DNA of 64,000 nt, taken from Datura wrightii (taxonomy: Eukaryota > Streptophyta > Magnoliopsida > Solanales > Solanaceae). Every line of letters begins with the position of its first letter. The stretch's first letter is position 1. This document shows, piece after piece, positions 12,251-24,268 of this stretch. Under the pieces are notes generated by a model. That model had not been told where the DNA came from. It saw only the letters and a program-made list of their open reading frames with translations, and did not search any database. The stretch is from assembly GCA_035772735.1 (NCBI GenBank), contig JASDFA010000007.1:77883501-77947500 (forward strand), written 5' to 3'. Position numbers and translations under genes: made by a program.

Positions 12251-15200
12251 ATGGCAGACCAGTGGCATCCAACTACAGGTAGGAGATTGGATACAACAGC
12301 GGGCGAAGGCACCAGTAGGATGCCTCAGTTACAGCCAGATTCCGCCCGGTCTGAGAGCAATACGGAGGCGTCATCTCGGCCCTCCCAGCAGTCTCCGCCT
12401 CACCAGACACCATTTGAGGCAGCACCGCCTCCCACAGCTCCTGCACCCATTTCATCTGATCAGGAGCTACGTAGTGCGGTGGTTATGTTGACTCAGATGC
12501 TAGCTGCTCAGCGTCAGCCAGCACCACCTACAGCAGCAGAATCCCTAGGGGGGCCAGGTAGTTCTAGGGTTAGAGAATTCTTGGCGTTGGGACCCCCTCA
12601 GTTTACTGGATCGGATTCAGTGGAGGACCCTCAGGACTTTTTGGACCAGATGCAGAGGATCTTTAGAGTCATGCACGTAACCCCAGCAGAATCAGTTGAG
12701 TTAGCAGTGTTCCGATTACGGGATATTGCTGTTTTGTGGTACGAAAGTTGGGAGAGGTCTCGGGGAAGAGATGCAGCCCCTCCTATTTGGTCCAGCTTTT
12801 CAGAGGCCTTCCTGGACCACTACTTACCCCGGGAGGTCAGACAGGCTCGGATGGACCAGTTCTTACATTTAGAGCAGGGGGCTAGGAGCGTCCGTGAATA
12901 TTCCTTACAATTCGACTCCTTAGCCCGCTATGCTCCAGCATTTGTGGACACCATGTCGTCCAGAGTCCACCGCTTTATTATGGGCCTGAACCCAGAGTAC
13001 ATAGAGACGTGCATGACAGCTACTTTGAGAGAGGACATGGACATAGCCAGGGTACAGGCCTTCACACAGACAATTGAGGGCCTGAGGCAGCGACAGCGGG
13101 GTGACAGACAGGCGACTTCAGAGCAGCGCCGTAGGAGCAGACCCGCCGAAGTTCAGAGGGAAATTCCTAGGGGGCCGAGACCACGGTTTTCAGATAGGCC
13201 ACCCAGATCTTTACCATCGGTACAGCAGCAGAGGGGCAGGTTTATTCGCCGGAGTCAGTCAGAGTCTGGTAGTAGTTCACGGACAGTAGCCTCACCTCAG
13301 CAGCGGAGGGTAGAACAGAGTAGATTTACATCTACCCCTTGTCCTATATGCCACCGACTACATTCTGGAGCCTGCAGGCAAGGCTTCCCAGGGTGCTATT
13401 ACTGTGGACAGGAAGGGCATTTAATGAGAGATTGTCCAGCCAGGGGATAGGGTAGTCAGGATGATCTGGATAGAGCGTCAGCAGGGCCACGATTTCCAGC
13501 AGCCTCAGCAGGGCGCAGACCCCCAGGTTCAGGAAATAGGGGCCGAGGTAGACCAGGAGCCTCTGGCTCAGGTGCAGGCCCCAGCCGTATCTATGCATTA
13601 CCAGGGAGGCAGGATTCAGAGGCATCTCCCGACGTGGTCACAGGTATATTGACTATCTGCTCATGCCCTGTTTATGTATTGATTAATCCAGGGTCTACCT
13701 TGTCATATATTACACCATTTGTGGCCCGAAAGTTGGGCATCGAATCAGAATTGCTTCAGCAGCCCTTTTCAGTGCTTACACTGGTCGGTGACTCGATTAC
13801 AGCTAAAAGAGTTTACCGAGGGTGTACGGTAGAGGTTGCTGATCGCAAGACCACGGTAGACTTAATAGAACTTGAGATGGTCGACTTCGATGCCATTATG
13901 GGTATGGACTGGTTAGTGCCATGCTATGCCAATTTAGAATGCTGGACCAAGACGGTCCGATTTCACTTTCCGGGGGAAGCAGTGCGAGAGTGGAAAGGGA
14001 GTACGCCTACGCCGGAAGGTAGGTTTATTTCCTACCTTCAGGCAAGAAAATTAATAGCAAAAGGATGTATTTGCCACCTAGTTAGAGTCCAGGACGTTCG
14101 GGTGGAACCTCCGACTCTTCAGTCTGTTCCAGTAATCAATGAATTCCCTGACGTATTTCCGGATGAGTTGCCTGGTATCCCTCCCGAAAGGGAGATAGAT
14201 TTTGTGATTGACTTGTTGCCAGGGACTCAACCTATATCCATTCCCCCGTATCGCATGGCACCAGCTGAGCTTAGAGAGTTGAAAGAGCAGTTAAAAGATT
14301 TGCTCGACAAAGGTTTTATCAGGCCTAGTACTTCCCCGTGGGGTGCGCCAGTTCTGTTTGTAAGAAAGAAAGATGGCTCACTCCGTATGTGTGTGGACTA
14401 CCGGCAGCTGAATAAGGTAACGGTTAAAAACAAATACCCGCTCCCGAGAATAGATGATTTGTTTGACCAGTTGCAGGGGGCCAAATGTTTCTCTAAGATA
14501 GATCTGAGGTCCGGATACCACCAGGTCCGGGTTCGTGAGAGAGACATTCCAAAGACTACTTTCAGGACCAGGTATGGTCACTTTGAATTCTTAGTTATGT
14601 CTTTCGGGCTAACGAATGCTCCCGCAGTGTTTATGGACCTGATGAACAGCATATTCAGACCGCATTTGGATCTGTTCGTGATAGTATTTATCGATGATAT
14701 TCTGGTATATTCTCGTTCAGAGACAGATCACCAGAACCATTTACGAATAGTACTCCAGATCCTTAGAGAACGTCAGCTGTACGCCAAGTTTTCTAAGTGC
14801 GAGTTTTAGCTGAACTCAGTTGCCTTTTTGGGGCACATCGTGTCGGATGCTGGTATACATGTAGACACACAGAAAATAGAGGCGGTCAAGACATGGCCCA
14901 GACCTACCACTCCGACCGAGGTCAGCAGTTTCTTGGGTTTAGCAGGATATTATTGGAGATTTGTTGAAGGATTCTCCACTATAGCAGCACCTCTGACAAA
15001 GCTGACACAGAAAGCAGCAAAATTTCAGTGGACGGAGGCATGTGAGCAGAGTTTTCAAGAGTTGAAAGACCGATTGACCTCTGCCCCAGTACTAGTATTG
15101 CCAGAGGGAACATATGGGTATGCGGTGTATTGCGACGCTTCAGGTTTGGGACTGGGTTGTGTGTTGATGCAGTATGGTAAGGTGATTGCTTATGCTTCCA

Positions 15201-17035
15201 GACAGCTGAGGAAACACGAAAATAACTATCCGACCCATGACCTGGAACTGGCCGCAGTGATCCACGCTCTGAAAATTTGGAGGCATTATCTGTATGGCAT
15301 CCATGTAGACATTTTCACAGATCATAAAAGTCTGCAATACATTTTCACATAGAGGGAGTTAAATCTGCGGCAACGTCACTGGTTAGAATTATTGAAAGAC
15401 TATGATTTAAATATTCTCTATCACCCAGGAAAAGCTAATGTAGTAGCAGATGCCCTGAGCCGTAAGTTAATGGGGAGTTTGGCGTATTTGCGGCCCGAGA
15501 AGCGAGAATTAGCCAAGGAAATTCATCAACTAGCTGGTTTAGCCGTTCGAGTAGTGGAGACAGAAAATAACAGAGCGGTGATTCAGAATTCTGCCGAGTC
15601 ATCACTAGTTACAGAGGTAAAAGAACGGCAATACGAGGACCCTGACTTAGTCCAGCTCAGAGATAGAATTCAGAAAGGTAAAGAGTCAGATTTCCAAGTG
15701 ACTAAAAATGAAGTACTACGTTGTGGGGGCCGTTTATGTGTCCCGAATGTTTCAGGGCTTCGCCAGCAGATCATGCATGAGGTACATTACGCTCGTTATT
15801 CCCTCCATCCAGGAGCAACGAAAATGTACCACGATATCAGAGACATCTACTGGTGGCCAGGTATGAAATCTGAAATAGCTGAATTTGTATCTAGATGTCC
15901 TAACTGCCAGCAGGTGAAAGCGGAGCACCAGAAACCAGGCGGTCTGACGCAGGATATAGCTGTGCCTATGTGGAAATGGGAAGCGATAAATATGGATTTT
16001 GTAACAGGATTACCCCATACCAGACGCAGAAATGATTCCATTTGGGTAATAGTAGACAGGCTAACAAAATCAGCTCATTTCCTACCAGTGAAGGCTACCT
16101 TCTCAGCTGAGGATTATGCCGAATTATATATCAGAGAAATAGTTAGACTACATGGAGTGCCGGTATCTATTATTTCAGACAGGGGAGCACAATTCACAGC
16201 TAGATTTTGGCAGTCGTTCCAGAGGGGTCTGGGAACGCAGATCAATTTGAGCACAGCATTCCACCCTTAGACAGATGGACAGGCTGAGCGAACTATCCAA
16301 ACGCTCGAAGATATGCTACGGGCGTGCGTACTAGATTTTGGGGGTAGCTGGGATGAACATCTGTCACTGATTGAATTTGCTTATAATAACAGCTACCATT
16401 CAACTATTCAGATAGCGCCTTTCGAGGCATTATACGGGCGAAAATGTAGATCGTCAGTGGGCTGGTTTGAAATAGGAGAATCAGCATTAGTTGGCCCAGA
16501 CATTGTTCGGCAGTCCGAGGAAAAGATAAAGCTTATCCGAGAACGTTTACTGACTGCTCAGAGCCGCCAGAAGTCGTATGCAGATATGCGGCGTAGAAAT
16601 CTAGAATTTGCGGTAAGTGACTGGGTATACCTGAAGGTGTCTCCGATGAAAGGGGTGATGAGATTTGGCAAGAAAGGCAAGCTTAGCCCAAGATTCATTG
16701 GGCCATATCAGATTCGGCGAAGAATAGGCCGAGTTGCATACGAGTTGAACTTGCCTCCAGAGTTAGCATCTGTTCACCCAGTGTTCCATGTTTCTATGTT
16801 AAGGAAGTTCGTAGGGGACCCTTCTACATTAGTTCCGGTTCAAGATGTCCAGGTCACAGAAGAGTTAGCATATGAAGAAGTTCCCGTAGCTATCTTAGAC
16901 AGACAGATTTGCAGGTTGAGAACTAAAGATGTTGCATCTGTCAAAGTATTGTGGCGTAACAGGAATCGTGAGGAAATGACGTGGGAAGCAGAAGAAGATA
17001 TGAAAGTCAGATACCCTCACCTATTTCAGGCCTAG
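12251..17035 (+). pseudogene. TEK-1 gag-pol polyprotein with chromodomain, four in-frame stops
   Basis: From ATG 12251 (MADQWHP) to TAG 17035 the reading frame never shifts, but it is broken by TAG at 13448, 14807, 15350 and 16268. Domains in order: gag with retrotransposon-gag fold (about 12560-13080), CCHC zinc knuckle CYYCGQEGHLMRDC (about 13398-13440), protease (LINPGST, about 13680), reverse transcriptase (FIDDIL, about 14690), RNase H (YCDASG, about 15130), integrase zinc finger (about 15780-15910), catalytic Asp near 15993, Asp near 16178, Glu near 16286, and a C-terminal chromodomain (about 16870-17035). The protease active-site Asp is Asn (AAT at 13685-13687; GAT in TEK-2 and TEK-3). 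Stop 15350 corresponds to CAG in a sister copy, 14807 to TGG, 16268 to CAA. The family normally makes one Gag-Pol polyprotein and targets chromatin through the chromodomain. Confidence 0.92.
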
Positions 17036-17298
17036 TCAGGCGACAGGCATGTCCATACTATTACTTATGCAGTACCTTATGGTTGTATGTCTGTGAATGA
17101 TAAAGAGTGATATTTAGTTATCCAGTGGATCCTAGAATATTATGTGCAGTGCCTGTGTTGGACTTTTCTGCATTTCAGGTTTTTTTTATAGTCCATATTA
17201 CAAGGGAAACTCTGCCGAAATTTTTCTAGAAAATAAAGTAAGTAGTCCTATAGATAACAGTGTACATTCGAGGACGAATGCTCTTAAGGGGAGGAGAA
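17036..17298 (+). other. TEK-1 3' internal spacer with AGGA-loop hairpin and polypurine tract
   Basis: After the pol stop there is no ORF of note. CATTCG-AGGA-CGAATG (17265-17280) can form a 6-bp hairpin; CTTAAGGGGAGGAGAA follows directly before the LTR TG and serves as polypurine tract for plus-strand priming. Confidence 0.75.
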
Positions 17299-19758
17299 TG
17301 TTATACCCCATAGAATTCCCGGCACCTAGACGACCTATTCGCACGTTGGTTAAGCATATTAGAAGGCCATACGTGCTAGAGAAAGGCCGGGAAAAAGATC
17401 GGACGAGAAACCCGTCGAACCATCGCGGGAGGAGCTGAGGCAGAGCCCCTCCGTGATGGCAGCGTGTCACGGAGGTGAGGCCTCCGCGATGGCTACGTGA
17501 CACGTTACCCAGGTTCAGGCTCAAGTATATAAGCCCCACTTCAGTTTAAATTCATTTTAATCAAAGGAAAATTTCCAGAAAACAGAGGGTACGGCAGAGA
17601 GGAGTAAGAACGAAGGAAAATAAATAATTTTCGTCCGATTACGCTGCTAAACGCTGCCCAAATTCAAATTAACCCTAGATACTGAGATATTTAGCAGCAG
17701 AGAGCATTCCTACGGATTTAGTTTCGTAAAATACGGCCAACGAATCGGCGAGCCTCCGAACTAAGGTAAGTAGAATTGCTCTAAATTAATGTCTATGTGT
17801 TCCTAGCTGAGAAGTGAATATTTCTCCCTTCTGGACCGCTGAAAAATAACGAGTTTTCGACCGTTTTTCGAAAGGTTAAAGTTGGGATAAATATATATAT
17901 CTAAAGTGACAATTTCTCCCGAATATTAATGTATTTAGTTCTAATTGACGTGTATATTAATGTAGTTGGGAGAAACAGCAGAAGTACCGACGGAAATCAC
18001 ACCGGTCAGTCGGGTACTCAGAAACCAGGTATGTAAAGTTATTCTTTCGGCAAGCCAGGAAGTACGGCTTAGAAAGTAAATAGAATAAAGGCTATTAACC
18101 GATACCCAGCGTACAGGAACGATTTTAGTATAATTTCCAGCAAGCATGCTAGTATATTAGTTACGTATCATGCGATAATCAGAATAGTAGATATTCAGGC
18201 AATACGTATTACATCTGTTGAGATTGTATCCAGTAGTAGGTGGTGCATTTTATGTTATTGAGCTATATCCAGATATAATCAGATAGATAGATAAATGCCA
18301 GGTAGCAGTTAGTCCAGCAATCAGGAATAGTGTAAAACAGAATATAGTTTCAGTTATTTAATACAAACTGGCCTTGAGATATAAGAAGAGAATATGGTTA
18401 GTATTTTGCATTGAGCATGCTTGCTGTGTATGTGTTTTGTATGTTGAGACTTGTTGTGGCATGTGGGCACCCTTTAGCATCCCCACCGCCCTTGGGTTAT
18501 AGCTGTGTCGATACCAGATTCAGATACCGCCACCAGCTGGGCGATGTTGTCCGACTAAAGGACGATGATGGCCGACCACCATGATAATACGGTCCAGACC
18601 ACCTTGCTTGCAGGGGTAGTTCAGTTTACTCTGCGCAGAGCTAGCACACCCTGTTTACAGGGGCAGACCACTCTGTGTGCACACCTGTGCCCAGAGGCAG
18701 GAGTCTTCGGACTCAGACACAGTTATTGTCAGAGGCCAAGGCCTGAGCTACGTACCCAAGGGGGCCGGTAGGAGGAGCTCACAGTTATCAGATGAGTGGA
18801 GTGACTTGTTTTTGGTTGGTTTAGACCCGGGTAGGGGTAAATAGATTGCTTGCTTGGTTGGCACCTTCCGGCTTATGGGGGTCGGTCAGGTATTGTGTGT
18901 ATTATTATGTATATTGATATGTGCTAGTAGATACTGATAGAAAGAAGGAAGACACGTCTTCAGGTACGCTCAGTTAGTTACAGAATGTATAAACTCTCCC
19001 CAGTTATCCTCAGCTTGATAGACTCAGCTACTTCTTGCTTAAATGTCATGTTATTGTGCTATTTGTTTCAGTTGCATATTTCAGTTTGCTTTACATGCTC
19101 AGTACCTGTGGTACTGACGCCCAGCGGGGTGCTGTATTGCTTGCCTACAGGTACTCACGGACGAGGAGCCGATCCCTCGTGATTCCAGCCAGTGAGTCAT
19201 CAGCTCTTGTCATCCAGAGTCTGATTCCCAGAGGTGTAGCTCCTTTTCTTTTGTTGTGCAGTATAGGTAGGTCGGGGCCCTGTCCCGATCATTTCTATTA
19301 GTTTCTTACAGTATTCGTAGAGGCTTGCAGTCTGTATATATTCCCTGTGGTTATTTGAGCCGGTCGTGTGGGGCTGTGCAGTCTGCTGTAGCTGTTTTGT
19401 ATTCCAGTTTATGTTGGCCGTGTGGGGCCTTAGTTTGACAGTAGTGGTGACCTTGCCGGTCACGTAGTTTTACAGCAGTCTTGTGTTGAGTTACAGATAA
19501 CTAGACAGCATGGTGGCCTTGTCGGCCCGCATAGGTTCCTTGTTACAAGTCTGTTTCTGGTTAGCTGTTGTTACAGGTACAGATGGCTACAGGCCAGTTG
19601 GCCGGAGGCTGTAGTTACAGCCGTTATATAGCCGATTTGTTTCTTGAAATAGAGCCAAAGCCAGCCAAAGCACCAGATGTGCTCAGGCTGGACCAGTTAG
19701 CAGTCCAGAGTCTAGCAGGCACCAAGTGCCGTCATACCCCCCAAGGTGGGGTGTGACA
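17299..19758 (+). repeat. TEK-1 3' LTR, 2460 bp
   Basis: It begins TGTTATACCCC and ends GGGGTGTGACA, followed by the right target duplication GGTTC (19759-19763). U3 holds inverted repeat arms at 17463-17474 and 17493-17504 (one mismatch) and a TATATAAG box at 17526-17533. ORFs predicted inside it (for example 19568-19756) are present in all LTR copies and have no sign of being genes. Confidence 0.93.
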
Positions 19759-19763
19759 GGTTC

Positions 19764-20525
19764 TCAGGCGGGTAATCAGGCCTATTTCTATTTTTTTCCT
19801 GGTAGACCAGAGCAGAGGCTTCAGATGGCATTATTACAGGTATGATCTTTGTGTCCAAAAAAATGGCCATTGTGTTGTTTGATTCATGCTCTACATTTTC
19901 TTACGTGTCAGCTTATTTTGCACTAGTTTGGATCTTATTTATGATGTGATTGATACTCCTATATGTGTGTCTACTCCTATTGGGGATTCTGTATTGGTGG
20001 ATAGGGTTATTCGTGATTGCATTATTGATTTCATGGGGTTCGACACTCTGGCAGAATTAGTGATCTTAGACATAGTTGATTTTAATATAATTTTGGGAAT
20101 GAGTTGGTTGTCCGCTTACCATGTCATTCTAGATTTCCATGCTAAGACCGTCACTATATTGGGGTCAGGGGCGTCTAGGTTGGAGTTGAAAGGGAATTGC
20201 AGCCTGCTCCTAAGAAACTCATCTCTTATTTTCATGCCCATAAGTTGATAGAGCGGGGTTGTTCAGCGTATCTAGCGCATATTCGGGGCACTAGTTTTGA
20301 GGATCCTTCCATAGAGTCGGTCCCGGTTGTTTGTGAGTTTTTAGAGGTGTTCCTTGCTGATTTGTCTGGCATGCCGCCAGATCGTGACAATGACTTCTGC
20401 ATAGATTTAGAGCTAGGGACTCAACCTATTTCTACACCTCCGTATCGTATGACACCTGCTAAGTTGAGAGAACTCAAGGAGTAGTTGCAGGAGTTGTTTA
20501 GTAAAGGGTTTATTAGACCAAGTGT
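19764..20525 (+). pseudogene. GYP-D protease and start of reverse transcriptase (3' part of the split gene)
   Basis: The sequence continues GYP-D after TEK-1. A protease-like segment contains FDSCSTFSYVS (usual DSG/DSGAT motif changed to DSC), then an LGMSWLSAYHVILDF stretch typical of gypsy proteases. The frame changes near 20200. The RT begins with the usual GTQPISTPPYRMTPAKLRELKE, has a stop at 20482, and is cut after KGFIRPS at 20525 by ATH-C. AGTGT (20521-20525) is the presumed left target duplication of ATH-C. Confidence 0.8.
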
Positions 20526-23500
20526 TGATAAAGGGCGTACTTACGCACTTCTTAGACATATTTTGCCCATACTTTACTATGTTTTGAGAAAAAATTATGT
20601 GTGTTTACATGTGTTTATGTTATATATTTGTGAAAATGGCTAACGCACATAATTAGATGCTTTCAGGGCTAAAAATAATGAATTTGGATGTATTTGAGGC
20701 TTTTGGAACACATGTGAAGAAGATGGAATAAACAAAGCAAGAACAAGACTAAAAATCAGTGCACTGCCTTGCCCGCGCGACCAGCAACATGACGCACAAC
20801 ACACCTGCGTGACTAGAGGTGCGAGGCGCCTATCTGCCCACCCTGCCAGCCGCGGTACTAGGATGACACATTGACATGCGCGACGCGGCAGCAGTCTAGG
20901 CGCACTTCCAGACACGAGGCACCTTCACTTCGGTACTATGCCTGTCACGACCCGAACGTAGACCCGAATCGTAACACGGGATAAGTAACCTCGAGAGGCC
21001 CCAAGTCGACCCATGGCATAAGCATACATCTAACTTCATATCACTTAATGCGGAAAACTGAACATACGACATAGTGGAAACATAAACGTAACATAAAATA
21101 GCATAATAAGCGGAAAGTACCAGACATACACATCAGTTGAGTACTACAAATTGTCTGAAAGCCTCTATCATGTAAGATGGGTTGATGGGACAACCTCCCC
21201 AACTAACCTGACAAAAACTGAACAAAAGAACATCATCAATGTCTAAACATATGGCCCTTGGAACATGAGGATGCACCAACAAGGCTGATAGCTAACTTTG
21301 AGATGGACTAATGATGGAGATGAGCCTAAGAGCTGGGTCCTGTATCATGAAACGATACAACATAGAAAGTATGCGATCAGTATGTGGAATGTACCAAGTA
21401 TGCAAGGTAAGTAAAATAGACATTTAAAATATATAATCTCATAAATGATCATAAAAGTAGGACACCATGCTCATATCATAAATATCGTAACATAACATAA
21501 GGCTCAAGGTTTTCAAAACATTCGTAATACAATCATAATCATAATCATAAGAGAAAAGCTTTATTTAACATGACTTGAGCCAATATAAATAATCATAAAC
21601 ATGTATAAATCATAAGGAACAATGGGAGATTCTCTTAACCGACATACCCCATATGAGCACACATGGAGCCTGACTTGTAAACCTAGTCAGGAGGCCGTTC
21701 GTACCTTGCCAAAGGTAGAACCATGAAGAGCGTGATATCACCATGTAAAGGGGCCATTTGGGTCGGGGACAATCACAAGGGAGGTCCCAACATACCTACG
21801 GTGGCACGTAGTTTATGAGATTCGGGGCCGAACCTATGCCCCGAACCTACTCAGTGTTCAATACTACTCCCAAAACATATATAGTGCTCATAGTATAATA
21901 TGCATGAATTCATGAGCTAGTTAAATCACAAACTTACTTGTAAATACGTGAACTAGCCATGACATAAGGCCCGTGAGTCAGCCAAAATATAATTCATAAA
22001 TCATAGGTTTCATACATACTTATAGATCATACATATACTTTGCAAATCATCAAATCATAATGGGTACTTAAATAAATCCATATTTCAAATCATAAATCAT
22101 GATGGTTTTGTAAATATCAACAATTTAAGTAGATATCATAACTCGATTCATCATAGATCATACATAATTAGGCTTAATTTAGTAGAAATCAAAAAATCGA
22201 ATTCAATGAATTTATAATCAAAATAGTTGTAAAATCTTATCAAAATTCATAAAACATGATGAAAGTATAGAATTAGAATAAACCATTAGTAAATCATTAA
22301 AATTCCACAAAATTTAAGTTAAAACCTCATAAGATTTTTGATCTATTTCATGAATTAAAGAAATCACCCATTCATAACCCTACATACCCGGGTAAGATCG
22401 AATTTGAACCCTCTTTGAAAGCCCAAGGGAGAATTTGATGAAGGAGAGCTTGAGAACTAGCTTGATCTCTCTAAATTCTTCCTAACTTTGAATGCATGAG
22501 AATGAATAGGTTAGGGGGACTTAACCTATCTTAACATACCCAGAAAATAACATAAAACGACGTAATTTAGGGCTCTAGAGCATAAAAACGATGAAAATAC
22601 CCTTAATGAAATACCCTAAAAAATCTGCACCGTCGATCCCACAGACGTACCAACAAGTCATTGGAGGTTACCACGACTCGTGGTACGGTCCGTCGTCTAC
22701 ACTGCCCAAACCTGACTTCTGATTCAAGACACGACTTAACAGGACAAGTTGTGGTATCTTCTAACGGGTCATTAGATGATCGTTGTTAGCCTCTTGAATA
22801 TCCCAAATTTCCCTTGCAACGAGCCTCACCACGACTTGTGGTATCCTTCCATTAGTTCCATTGGAAATAAATACTCCCCTACAATGACTCATGACAATGG
22901 GTCGTTATACCTCACGACGGGTCGTTAGATGACCCATTACATCCCCAATTGCCAAGGTCCAGTACTACCCACAAGTAAGAAACGACTCGTTGTTCCAAAC
23001 AATGAGTCATTTCATCACTCGTTATATCCACTGCCACCAGCCTTTCACTTACCACGACTGGGTCCAACGGGTCGTTGGTTGGACCAACGATCCGTAGGGT
23101 CGTCCGTCCTGCAATTTTTTTTCTAGTTTTCATCCAACTTCAAATTTTGATCTCGGGTCTAATCTTAGGCACTTTCGGGGTATTAAAATGCCTTGCGCGA
23201 CACGCCAAGGGTGTTCAACAGCCAAAAGTCAAAACCCACTTCAACTAGGAAAAGGAGCTTCAAATCCCAAATTAAATCTGCAAAGGAACAAGAAAAGCAT
23301 CAATCTACTACTATAAATATCCTTTTATTTTATGTAATAGCGAAGTTTTAGAGTAGTTTTGATGGAAGTCATATAGTTCTAGATACAACAAGTCTTGGAA
23401 CTATAAGTATTAGTTCACGACATACTTTGAGACGATTGTTGAATTATTCTTCCTTATTTTTGAAATAGTCAATTGAGTTTCTTCCTATCACTGTTGTAAG

Positions 23501-24245
23501 TATTAATTTATGCTTTTGTCTATGAATGCTATTAATTTACTTATAAACATGATAGGCTAAAACTTCCACTACTAGGGTTGTGGGAACCATGGTGAATTAA
23601 CAAACTAAGGTTTGATCAACGTGATTCTAAACCAATATTAAATGCTTGTATTGTATTCTCTTCATGATTAAACATTTCTTAACGGTGCACAAAGTTAGGA
23701 CATGCCTGAATTCTTTACTTGCTTGAGCCTAGAGAGGTAAAGATTAGGAAAAGAGAATTACAACAAAGCCTTTGATTTTTGTGATCATTGTATTAACTTT
23801 AGCTGTGGTAGCAGGATAGTTAAATTTGGAACAAATTGATAACGGTTAAATTGAAATCGCTCATGAGACCTGATTCGGTGATTGATTATAGTCATCCAAT
23901 AGGGACAAACATTCGTTTGGATGAACCCTTGTTATCAGTTCGACAAGCAAAGTATTGGGATATATCACAAGTGTAAAACCCGAAGTAGTTATGAATCCAT
24001 GGGGAACACTTACCCTAGTTAGTTGCATTAATTTGGAATCAACATTCAATTTCTCCACATTATTATTTATTACTTTTACAAACCCCCCTCCTTTAGGATA
24101 TAATTGACTCAAAAAGCTTAAATACTAGCGTTCTTCTATATCCTTCCATATTCCTTGTGGGATCGACCCTAACCTCTTTGTAGGGTTCTTTATTAACAAA
24201 GTCCGCTTCATACTTTGTTAGGAAGTGTGAGTTTGAGTGTTATCA
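20526..24245 (+). repeat. ATH-C 5' LTR, interrupted by a solo LTR
   Basis: It starts TGATAAAGGGC and ends GTTATCA, giving the terminal inverted repeat TGATAA/TTATCA. Removing the nested solo LTR and one duplication copy leaves about 1470 bp, the same size as the other Athila LTRs here. A GC-rich block at about 20762-20937 (GCCCGCGCGAC, GCGAGGCGCC, GCGACGCGGC) lies where the others carry their inverted repeat. TATAAATAT is at 23312-23320. The U5 part ends on a stretch like TTGTGGGATCGACCC. Confidence 0.85.
20943..23187 (-). mobile_element. Solo LTR of the GYP-E family, 2245 bp, ATGCC duplication
   Basis: It starts TGTCACGACCCG (reverse complement of an LTR 3' end) and matches the GYP-E LTR in reverse orientation, for example tgtatcatgaaacgatacaa near 21340 against its complement near 28310. 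ATGCC flanks it at 20938-20942 and 23188-23192. Its U3 terminus reads GGTATTAAA instead of the expected GGTATAACA, so the terminal CA is lost. About 22620-23110 is filled with CACGACTCGTGG / GGGTCGTT-like palindromic repeats. No coding capacity. Confidence 0.85.
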
Positions 24246-24250
24246 AAAAG

Positions 24251-24268
24251 TGGCGCTGTTGCCGGAGA
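24251..24268 (+). other. ATH-C primer-binding site (tRNA-Asp-like)
   Basis: TGGCGCTGTTGCCGGAGA lies five bases after the LTR end. It matches the Athila consensus TGGCGCCGTTGCCGGGGA at 16 of 18 positions, presumed complementary to tRNA-Asp. Confidence 0.8.

Larger units (their letters stand above)
8633..19758 (+). mobile_element. TEK-1: Tekay/Del chromovirus with an extra inverted LTR at its 5' side
   Basis: Between two GGTTC duplications lie, in order: a complete LTR in reverse orientation (8633-11095), a forward LTR lacking its first 1.5 kb (11096-12037), a tRNA-Met primer site (12042-12053), one gag-pol frame (12251-17035), a polypurine tract (about 17286-17298) and a complete forward 3' LTR (17299-19758). 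Both outer ends are U5 ends in opposite orientation, which is not a normal provirus. The inverted LTR and the 3' LTR differ by only about 2 per cent in the segments I compared, so all parts are of similar age. Confidence 0.9.
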
